A DNA stretch of 43,426 nucleotides from CAYRHN01 sp964424115. Lineage in GTDB: Bacteria > Chloroflexota > Anaerolineae > Anaerolineales > Anaerolineaceae. The stretch's first letter is position 1; each line of letters opens with the position of its first letter. Position numbers and translations under genes: made by a program. The notes beneath the pieces were generated by a model. That model saw only the letters and a list, made by a program, of their open reading frames with translations, was not told the origin of the DNA and did not search any database. Below, piece by piece: positions 24,320 to 32,300 of the stretch. The stretch is taken from assembly GCA_964424115.1 (NCBI GenBank), contig CAYRHN010000021.1, positions 1 through 43,426 on the forward strand, given 5' to 3'.

Positions 24320-25777
24320 ATGCTTAAACGGCTGTTTGGGATATTTGATCGCCGGGAGCGGCGGCAGTTCGTAAGTGAGACGGAGAACACCTTTAGCATC
24401 GGCACGAATTGGGAAGGTAGTGAACGCGACCGGCAAACCTACGACAGGGAAAAAGTCCTGGATGATGCCCTGGACGCCTGGCGGTTCAATCCGCTGGCCC
24501 GGCGCATTGTGGGGCTGACCAGTCAGTATGTCATCGGCAGCGGCGTGGAGCTTTCAAGCAAGCATGAGGGCACGCTGCGCTTCTTGCGGCAGTGGTGGGA
24601 CCATCCGCTTAACCACATGAGTACCAGGATGGTGGAAATGTCCGATGAGCTCAGCCGGAGCGGCAACCTGTTCATTCTGCTATCGACCGACGCAGCCGGT
24701 ATGTCTTATGTCCGCCTGGTGCCGGCAAGTGACATTGATCACATCGATGCGGCTCCAAACGACGTAGAGCAGCCGCTTCGGTTCTGGCCAAAAGCCACAA
24801 ACGAGAACCCTGACCCTGAACCCTGGTGGGCGTATACTCCTTACGTCGATAGCTTCGACGAAACAGAACCAGGCTCCCCGGTCTTCCGGCCTGTCATGCT
24901 GCATTATGCGGTGAACCGGCCTGCCGGCGGGCAGTGGGGGGAAAGTGACCTGGCTCCTGTGTTGAAGTGGTTGCAGCGTTACTCTGGCTGGTTGGAAGAC
25001 CGGGCACGGCTGAACCGTTACCGCAATTCTTTTCTTTTCGTGGTCAAATCACGCTTCTCTTCGGAAGCTGACCGGGCAACCAGGCAAGCCGCTCTTGCAG
25101 CCACACCACCCACACCAGGCAGCATTTTGGTGTGTGACGAAAGTGAAAGCTGGGAAGTGCTGTCTGCAAAGCTGGAAAGCTCCGACGCGAACCAGGACGG
25201 CCTGGCGCTTAAGAAGTTGATCGCGGCGGGGGTTGGTCTGCCGCTGCACTTCCTCTCAGAACCTGAGAGCTCCACCAGGACGACCGCGGAAGCGGCGGGC
25301 GGTCCAACCTTCCGTTACTTTGAGCAGCGGCAAGAGTTCTTCCTGTGGTTGGTGGGAGATCTGGCGCGGGCTGTGGTACAGCGCCGGGCGCGCGTGGATA
25401 GGAAAGTTAAACCCCCCTCCAGCTCCCCCCGAAAGGGGGAGGGGATTGAAGTGGTCGGCTCGGACATCTCAGCCCGCGACAATGTGAGCTTGTCCATGGC
25501 GGCAGTGAACACCATGACGGTTATTCAGTCGATGCGGGAGCGGGGATTGATCGACGACACAGAAGCCCTGCGCCTGGTCTATAAGGCGATGGGCGAGACC
25601 GTTGACCTGGAAGAGATGTTGGAGCGGGGGAAGCAAGCGGGCAAGTGGGAGATGAGCTCACGCGGAGACGCGGAGACGCGGAGTGATAAGAGCGTTTCGA
25701 AGCGCGGAAGGCGGGGGAAGATCGACCCTGAGACCGGCGATCTCTCGCCGTCGGCAGAAGGGGAAGTGAAGGAATGA
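24320..25777 (+). CDS. Phage portal protein
   Basis: 485 residues. Portal features are DDALDAWRFNPLARRIVGLT followed by a SQYVIGSGVE strand, the central YVRLVPASDIDHID, the WGESDLAPVLKWLQRY ... RARLNRYRNSF helices, and the CDESESWEVLSAKL region before LPLHFLSEPESS. The portal forms the dodecameric DNA gate of the capsid. Two segments look like host repeats read in frame: residues about 364-377 (from a C-rich/GAA/G-rich palindrome at 25411-25445) and about 448-470 (from ACGCGGAGACGCGGAG at 25660-25720). The ribosome binding site ACAGGAG precedes the ATG. Confidence 0.82.
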   Translation: MLKRLFGIFDRRERRQFVSETENTFSIGTNWEGSERDRQTYDREKVLDDALDAWRFNPLARRIVGLTSQYVIGSGVELSSKHEGTLRFLRQWWDHPLNHMSTRMVEMSDELSRSGNLFILLSTDAAGMSYVRLVPASDIDHIDAAPNDVEQPLRFWPKATNENPDPEPWWAYTPYVDSFDETEPGSPVFRPVMLHYAVNRPAGGQWGESDLAPVLKWLQRYSGWLEDRARLNRYRNSFLFVVKSRFSSEADRATRQAALAATPPTPGSILVCDESESWEVLSAKLESSDANQDGLALKKLIAAGVGLPLHFLSEPESSTRTTAEAAGGPTFRYFEQRQEFFLWLVGDLARAVVQRRARVDRKVKPPSSSPRKGEGIEVVGSDISARDNVSLSMAAVNTMTVIQSMRERGLIDDTEALRLVYKAMGETVDLEEMLERGKQAGKWEMSSRGDAETRSDKSVSKRGRRGKIDPETGDLSPSAEGEVKE

Positions 25778-25778
25778 C

Positions 25779-25806
25779 GATTGACGATTTACGATTGACG
25801 ATTGAG
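25779..25806. repeat. GATTGACGA repeat at the portal-capsid junction
   Basis: GATTGACGATTTACGATTGACGATT fills the whole space between the portal stop codon and the next reading frame and replaces the usual start region of that gene. Confidence 0.75.
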
Positions 25807-28048
25807 GTGTGCGGTGTTTCAAGTCCTGTATGAGTGGCGCACGTGGGACACGGGCAAGCCAAAGAAGGGAATACCAGGTGCGATTGAGAGCACTGGTGTT
25901 CACATTCCTACGAAGGGCGAACCCTGTCCACGATGCCGGGAACTGGAAGGCAAGAAGCGCACGATGAACGAATGGTCTAAGCTGCGCTGTCTTCCTCCTC
26001 TGCATCCGGGCTGCCGCTGTTATCTTGTACCAGTGCCGGGCGTCTCGGATGAGAAGCCGGCTGAGGGGATAGAACCGATAACGTTAAGCGAGGAGTATTT
26101 ATTGGACGAGCAGCATGTAAGGATAAACTTAGCGGAAGTTACCACCAGCCCGGCGGGTGGGGGTTTTGATGCGCTGTTGATCAGCGCGGGCGAGGGGAAC
26201 GGCTGGGCTTTTTCGCCGGATGTGCTGATGTCTTCGGTGCAATTGTGGGAAGGGGCGAAGTGCTTCATAGATCACAGTTGGGAGAAGCACAGCCTGAGAG
26301 ACCTGGCGGGCGTGTTCGAGGGTGCCCGGTGGGACGATGGCCGGCAAGGTGTGGCTGCGAAGCTGCGCCTGGTTGGCCCGGCTGCTCCGCTGGCGCGCGA
26401 CCTGGGGGAAGCGATGCTGGGAGATGGAACGAAGCCCAATGTGGGGTTTTCTGCCGATGTGGTCTTTTCGGCGGTTGATCGCAAGGTAAGCAAAATATTG
26501 AAAGTCCTCTCGGTGGATGTGGTCTTGGACCCTGCCCGCGGGGGAAAGTTCTTGGCGAAGTTCTCACAAAACGGAGGTATAACCATGGAAGAGAACCTGA
26601 ACGTTCAACCCCTCCCCGAAGGGGAGGGCGCCGGCGAATTACGCCGGCAGTTGGAAAGCGACCGCAAAGCGGTTGAAGTGCTGATGAGCAAGCAGAAGGA
26701 AGCGCAAGCCCTGGCTGAAGAAGCTGAGAAAGCTCGCGCTGTCCGCGTGGCGATGTGTCAGCATTTGTTGGATACTGGTCTGACGGCAAGCAAGCTGCCC
26801 AAACCTGCCGCGGAGAACGTCCGCAAGCAGTTCGAGGGCAAGCTCTTTGAACCGGCTGAGCTTGACAAGGCAATCGAGGACGCGCGGCAGTTGGTCTCTG
26901 AGCTTACCGGCGGCCTGGTGGTGAGCGGGCCTGGTCGGATTTCGGGCATGTTTAGCTCGGAAGACCAGGTTACCGCTGCGGTGTATGATCTCCTGGAAGC
27001 GGAGCGCCCGGAAGGGCTGGAGAAAGTGAAAGCGCAGAAGCTCTCCGGCATCCGCGAGATGTATACCCTGATGACCGGCGATCACGAATTCCATGGCGGC
27101 TTTTACCCTGACCGCGTGCAATTCGCGGTGACGACCGACCTGCCTGGCGTGTTGAAGAACGCGCTTAACAAGATCATCGTTATGCAGTGGCAAGAGTTGG
27201 GCCGCGCCGGCTATCGTTGGTGGGAAAAGATCGTCAAGGTGGAGCACATGAATAGCCTCCACGACGTGACCGGCATCCTGGTCGGGGAAGTGACCCTGCT
27301 GCCGACGGTTGCGGAAGGTGTTGATTACACCAGCCTGGCGGTAAAGGACAGCCCTGAGACGGCTTCCTTCGTCAAGTATGGCGGCTACATCGGGCTGACC
27401 CTGGAGATGTTCGAGCGCGATGAGACACACAAGCTGCGCGACTATCCGCGCAAGCTGGCAAGCGCCGGCCTGCGCCGGATTAGCTCCCTGGTTTCGGAAG
27501 TCTTCACGGCGAACACTGGTGTTGGTCCAGCCATGGCTGACACTTACAAGGTCTTCGATGCAAGCCACCACGGCAACCTGTTGACCGCTGCCCTGGCAAG
27601 CGACAAGTTTGAGATCGCGTCTGCGGCGATCTACAACCAGGCGATGTTGGTCGGCACTGCCGGCACGGCTCCGAAGCTGGGCCTGGATGCCAAATACCTG
27701 CTCGTCCCGCGTGCCCTGCGCCTGACCGCGATGCGCATTCTGTATCCGTCGTTTGAACGCGAAGCGACGATCTTCTCTGAGAACCAGCAGCGCGGCGAGA
27801 TGGGCGACGTTGTGACCGTGCCCGAATGGACTGACGCGAACAACTGGGCCTGTGTGGCTGACCCCCGCCTTGCTCCTGGCATTGTGGTGGCTGAGCGGTT
27901 CGGGCTGATGCCTGAGATCATCCTGGCGAGCGACCAGACCAACCACGCTGTCTTCATGGCTGATGAAGTGCGCATGAAAGCCCGCCAGTTCGTGGCGGTG
28001 TCGGTGGTGGATTACCGCCCGCTGCACAAGAGCAACGTCACGGACTAA
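25802..28048 (+). CDS. Fused MuF-tail / prohead protease / major capsid protein
   Basis: 748 residues with three parts. Residues 1-80 match the C-terminus of MuF/gp7-type head-morphogenesis proteins (C42, C45, H68, C71, C73: PCPRC ... PPLHPGCRC), but the usual long N-terminal part is missing. Residues about 105-260 resemble a prohead protease (VQLWEGAKCFIDHSWEKHSLRDLAG, ending VDVVLDPARGG). From 262 a charged coiled coil (scaffold-like) leads into an HK97/Mu gpT-like major capsid domain (about 340-748). A good internal start (GGAGG at 26574, ATG at 26585, residue 262) could make the capsid protein alone. The only N-terminal starts are TTG at 25802 or GTG at 25814 inside or next to a repeat. 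Confidence 0.78.
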   Translation: MRCAVFQVLYEWRTWDTGKPKKGIPGAIESTGVHIPTKGEPCPRCRELEGKKRTMNEWSKLRCLPPLHPGCRCYLVPVPGVSDEKPAEGIEPITLSEEYLLDEQHVRINLAEVTTSPAGGGFDALLISAGEGNGWAFSPDVLMSSVQLWEGAKCFIDHSWEKHSLRDLAGVFEGARWDDGRQGVAAKLRLVGPAAPLARDLGEAMLGDGTKPNVGFSADVVFSAVDRKVSKILKVLSVDVVLDPARGGKFLAKFSQNGGITMEENLNVQPLPEGEGAGELRRQLESDRKAVEVLMSKQKEAQALAEEAEKARAVRVAMCQHLLDTGLTASKLPKPAAENVRKQFEGKLFEPAELDKAIEDARQLVSELTGGLVVSGPGRISGMFSSEDQVTAAVYDLLEAERPEGLEKVKAQKLSGIREMYTLMTGDHEFHGGFYPDRVQFAVTTDLPGVLKNALNKIIVMQWQELGRAGYRWWEKIVKVEHMNSLHDVTGILVGEVTLLPTVAEGVDYTSLAVKDSPETASFVKYGGYIGLTLEMFERDETHKLRDYPRKLASAGLRRISSLVSEVFTANTGVGPAMADTYKVFDASHHGNLLTAALASDKFEIASAAIYNQAMLVGTAGTAPKLGLDAKYLLVPRALRLTAMRILYPSFEREATIFSENQQRGEMGDVVTVPEWTDANNWACVADPRLAPGIVVAERFGLMPEIILASDQTNHAVFMADEVRMKARQFVAVSVVDYRPLHKSNVTD
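26574..26587 (+). promoter_or_regulatory. Internal ribosome binding site and start for the capsid part
   Basis: GGAGGT, six bases, ATG at 26585, in frame with the large fusion and exactly at the protease-scaffold border. It would give a 487-residue scaffold plus capsid protein. Confidence 0.6.
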
Positions 28049-28136
28049 GCTCTTACCTCTCCTCTCTTCTTCTCTCTCCTCCCCGGCTCCCTTCGGGAGT
28101 GCTACGCAAGGGGAGGAGAGAGGGAAAGGTTGAAAA

Positions 28137-28595
28137 ATGCGACAAAAAACTGATGTCATCCCGCTGACCCTGGCATGGGACCGCGACGGTTTTACCCTGG
28201 CGGGCGATGGCGGCGTGCTGAGCGCTGAGACGACCCTAAAGGACGATGGCGGCTTGACCGTGGTGCCGATCTGCTTACCAGGCTCCGACCGTTACCGGGA
28301 AGGCCGGCGGGTGCTGAGCGTGGGAATGTCCTACGAAGTGGGCACTTCGGACGCTTTTGATATTTCCCCGATAGTGTATCTGTTGGACGTTGAATCGAGT
28401 ACCACAGAATTGGACATTACGTCCGACGATGCCACGCCGAAGGCGACGGGGGTACACGTGGCGACCCTGACCCTGGTTGAACCGATTTACCTGGCGGCTG
28501 GGGAAAGCCTGACGCTATCCATTCAATACACGGTGGAGACAGGCTCCAGCCTGACGTTCTATGGTTTCCGGGTTACTTACGAACACGAGGAATAA
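28137..28595 (+). CDS. Small beta-rich virion protein candidate
   Basis: 152 residues, acidic, nearly all predicted beta strand (repeated LTL, VSVGMSYE and LTLSIQYTVE segments), with no signal peptide or membrane segment. Its place right after the capsid gene suits a decoration or head-completion protein. I do not recognise a family. The ATG at 28137 follows AAAGGTTG; the gap of 88 bases before it holds a C-rich/G-rich palindrome of the chromosomal type. Confidence 0.6.
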   Translation: MRQKTDVIPLTLAWDRDGFTLAGDGGVLSAETTLKDDGGLTVVPICLPGSDRYREGRRVLSVGMSYEVGTSDAFDISPIVYLLDVESSTTELDITSDDATPKATGVHVATLTLVEPIYLAAGESLTLSIQYTVETGSSLTFYGFRVTYEHEE

Positions 28596-28657
28596 TACCC
28601 ACCCCTAACCCCTCCCGAAGGGAGGGGAACCAGAGTGGAAAGAGAGAAAGGTTGAAC

Positions 28658-28894
28658 ATGAATTGGTCAATTTTCAAGTCTCGGAAGTTTTGGGCGCTGG
28701 TGCTGGCAATCCTGGCAGCGGTGGCAAGCTACGCGACCGGGCAAGTCGATCTTTGGCAAGCTCTTCAAGCGGTGATCGTTGCCCTGGCAGCCTACACAGC
28801 CGGCACGGCAATCGAGGACGCCGGCGCGAAAGCTGGTTGTAAAGTTACCACTTACTCCCCGGATGGGGGAGATAATGGGACCTCCGGGAAGTAA
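28658..28894 (+). CDS. Holin-like membrane protein
   Basis: 78 residues with two membrane helices (FWALVLAILAAVASYATG and ALQAVIVALAAYTAGTAI) and a short polar tail, a typical layout for small phage holins. The start at 28658 (MNWSIFKSRKFW) follows AAAGGTTG. A gene with a C-terminal membrane anchor follows closely, but no endolysin gene is seen, so a lysis role is unproven. Confidence 0.6.
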   Translation: MNWSIFKSRKFWALVLAILAAVASYATGQVDLWQALQAVIVALAAYTAGTAIEDAGAKAGCKVTTYSPDGGDNGTSGK

Positions 28895-28907
28895 GGAGGG
28901 TGGTTCA

Positions 28908-29258
28908 ATGGCTGGCAGTTACCAGGTTCTGCAAGAGCACATTAACGCGCTGGGGGCAACCATGGAGAAGGGATTTACTGAGATCAAGGGCCTCCTTTCG
29001 ACCTACGAAGCCCGGGTGAGAGCATTGGAGCAAGCAGAAGCGGGCTGCCAGCCCATTATCACCAGCCGGCTGGATGGGGCTTACTTGCGGATAGCTGACC
29101 ACGACGGATTATTCAGAACCATGCGGGAAGAGATCGCTGTTATGCGGAAGCAAGTGGAAGGTCTGGAAGCGAGTAACAGAATTCTAAAGTGGTTTGCCGG
29201 GGTGGTTGGTTCTGCCGTGGTGCTGTGGCTGGTGGCCAGTCTGTTGGAGATGGTTTGA
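28908..29258 (+). CDS. Coiled-coil protein with C-terminal anchor (XhlA-like)
   Basis: 116 residues: a long coiled coil (about 5-90) and one C-terminal membrane helix (FAGVVGSAVVLWLVASLLEM). The layout is like XhlA-type phage lysis helpers that pair with holins. The start at 28908 is set by AAGGAGG nine bases upstream; the longer frame from 28779 overlaps the holin-like gene and lacks a binding site. It is the last gene of the cassette. Confidence 0.55.
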   Translation: MAGSYQVLQEHINALGATMEKGFTEIKGLLSTYEARVRALEQAEAGCQPIITSRLDGAYLRIADHDGLFRTMREEIAVMRKQVEGLEASNRILKWFAGVVGSAVVLWLVASLLEMV

Positions 29259-29260
29259 GG

Positions 29261-29295
29261 AAAAAAGCAGGGGTGGGTTTGAGGCCCACCCCTGC
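29261..29295 (-). terminator. Intrinsic terminator of the LRR gene (convergent with the phage cassette)
   Basis: GCAGGGGTGGG (29267-29277) pairs with CCCACCCCTGC (29285-29295). On the minus strand it is followed by six T residues (29261-29266), so it ends the LRR transcript. On the plus strand there is no T run. Confidence 0.85.
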
Positions 29296-29318
29296 AAAGC
29301 ACATCCAAATAGAAGCGT

Positions 29319-32300
29319 CTAGCGCACGATGGACGGCAAATAGATCAGGCTCTGCTGCTTCTCGCCCATCAGGGCAAATTCGCCAGATTGGCAGATGGGC
29401 AGCGAAATGGTGTTGGCCGCGGTATCGCGGGTGTAGCTGCCGGGCGAGGCGCAGGTGGTCAGCGCGTCCACCCAGGCGGCGCCGTTCCAGACATACAGCT
29501 TGAGCGTATCCTCTTTGACCGCGAACAACTGACCCCAGAGGTCATATTGCTGATCGACCGCCAACTGGTCGTACGTGATCGTGACCGTCACCGGCTGGGC
29601 GAAGGTGTAGGCGGATGCCTTGCCAGCCGTCACCTCCACGCCAAAGGCGCGCCAGACAAACCCTAGGTTATCGGGGAGCAGGTTGGTCAGGTAAGGCCGG
29701 GGAACCAGGGTGACCGTGACACTTCCGGATACACTGCCGGAGGGGAAGGCCAGGTGGATGGCGCCGTCGAGAGAATACAGGTCGAAGGGCGCGGAGGGCG
29801 TTACCGTTCCGCCGGCCGCCTGGGTCAGATACCAGTCAGGATCCTTGATATCCAGGAAATCCGCCAGCGCCTGGGGAGTGGCGGGCACGCTCAGGCGGTT
29901 ATAACCCAGATCGAGGCCGTACCAGCCGTAGGCGGTGTCAACAGCCAGGTTCACCAGGTTGGTGAAGCTCTCCGGCACCGCGCCGTTGAGCTGGTTGTGG
30001 CTCAGGTCCAGGTATTGCAAGGCGGTCAGGTTGCCCAATTCGGCGGGGATGCTGCCAGTCAACTGGTTATTGTACAAATAGAGAGAGTAGAGGTTGGTCA
30101 GGTTGCCCAGCTCGGGCGGGATCGCGCCGCTGAGCTGGTTACTTCCCAATTCAAGCCATTCCAGGCTGGTCAGCCCGCCAAGCCCGGATGGGATCGTCCC
30201 GGACAGCTGGTTGGCATACAGGTAGAGCGTTTGCAGGTTAGGCAGGTTGCCCAGTTCGGCGGGGATGGAGCCGGTCAATGCGTTGCCGCCCAAATGGAGC
30301 CACATCAGATTGGTCAGGTTGCCCAAGGAGGCAGGGATGCTGCCGGTCAGTCCATTCCTGAGCAGGTACAGTTCCTGTAATTGGGCCAGGCTGCCCAGAG
30401 AAGCAGGGATCGCCCCGGTCAGGTCGGGGTTGTAGTAGAGATCCAGATACTGCAACTGGGGCAAATTGCTCAGCTCAGAGGGCAGGCTGCCCACCAGGTT
30501 GTTACGGTAGATAGAGAGCCCGATCACATGCCCGCCGGAGACGTTCACGCCGAACCAGGTGGCCGGGGTGCCGTTTTCCAGCCAGCCGCTGTGATCCGTC
30601 CAGCCCGGGCCGCCGGTGGCATTGTAGAAAGCCGTCAGCGCATCGCATTCCGAGGCCGGGATGCCGGTCACTCCCGCGCAGGAGGTCCAGGGCGTCCACT
30701 GGGTGTCCTTCCAATCCGGGTCCTTAGCGGCCAGGAAGGCATCCAGGGCAGGCGAAAGGCCAGTGGTGGTCAGGCGGTTGAAACCCAGATCGAGGCCGTA
30801 GTAATTCCCCGGATCGATGTACAAATTGACCAGATTGGTGAAGCTCTCCGGCACCGCGCCGCTGAGCTGGTTGTGGTAGAGGGCCAACTGCTCCAGGTTG
30901 GTCAGGTTGCCCAACTCAGGGGGGATAGAGCCGGTAAGCTGGTTGTAGGAGAGGTACAGGCTGTACAGGTTGGTCAGGTTGCCCAATTCGGGCGGGATCG
31001 CGCCGCTGAGCTGGTTACTTCCCAATTCAAGCCATTCCAGGCTGGTCAGCCCGCTCAATCCAGTGGGGATCGCGCCGCTGATCTGGCAATTCGACAGCCC
31101 CAATCCGCGCAGGTTGGTCAGGCCAAGCAGCCAGGCGGGGATGCTGCCCAGAGTGAGGTTGTTGTAACTGAGGTTAAAATAACGCAGGTTGGTCAGGTTG
31201 CCCAGTTCGGCTGGAACCGAACCGGTCAAACCATTGCCGCTCAAATACAGCGATTGCAGGTTGGTCAGGTTGCCCAGCGAGGCGGGGATGCTGCCGGTGA
31301 GCTGATTGCTGTCCAAATACAGGCTTTGCAGATTGGTCAGGTTGCCAAGAGAAGAGGGAATCTCCCCACCCAGCCCGTTGTAATTGCCGTAAAGGCCCAA
31401 GGTGGTCAACTGGCCCAAGTCGCCCAACTCGGCCGGCAGGCTGCCAACCAGGTTATTGTTCCAGCCCAGGCTAAGCCCGGTGACATGCCCGCCGGAGACG
31501 GTCACGCCGTACCAGCTGCCCGGCGTGCCAGATTCCAGCCAGTTGGTGTGGTCATCCCAATCGGGGCCGCCGGTGGCATTGTAGAACGCCACCAGGGCGT
31601 TGCACTCGCTAGTAGGGATCTGGGTCACATCCGCGCAGGAAGTCCAGGGCGTCCACTGGGTGTCCTTCCAGTCGGGGTCTTTGGCGGCCAGGAAGGTATC
31701 CAGCGCGGGGGAAAGACCGCTGATGCTCAGACGGTTGAAACCCAGGTCGAGACCGTAATCGTTGTACTGCGTATTCACATACAAATTGACCAGATTGGTG
31801 AAGCTCTCCGGCACCGCGCCGCTGAGCTGGTTGTAGCTCAAGTTTAGCCAACTGATATTTGTGAGGTTACCCAATTCAGTGGGGATCGCGCCACTCAACT
31901 GGTTGTTATTCAAATAGATACTGGTCAAGTTGGTCAGGCTGCCCAGCCAGGCGGGCAGGCTGCCGGTGAGCTGGTTAGCCGCCAGGTTCAGCCACCCCAG
32001 GTTGGTCAGCGCCGCCAAGCCGGACGGGATCGCGCCGCTGAGCTGGCAATTCGCCAGACCCAATCCGCGCAGGCTGGTCATGCCCATCAGCCAGGCGGGG
32101 ATGCTGCCCAGAGTGAGGTTGTTGTAACCGAGATCAAAATAACGCAGGTTGGTCAGGCCGGCCAGTTCAGCAGGGATGCTGCCGGACAACTGGTTGTTGC
32201 TCAAATAAAGCTCCTGCAAATTGGTCAGGTTGCCCAGCGAGGCAGGGATGCTGCCGGTAAGTTGATCGATCTGCAAATCCAGGCCGACCAAATTGGTCAG

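Noticed and set aside
30381..31847. Long plus-strand open frame opposite the LRR gene
   Set aside because: It is a shadow produced by the regular codon pattern of the LRR modules; the minus-strand frame has signal peptide, LRR consensus, promoter and terminator.
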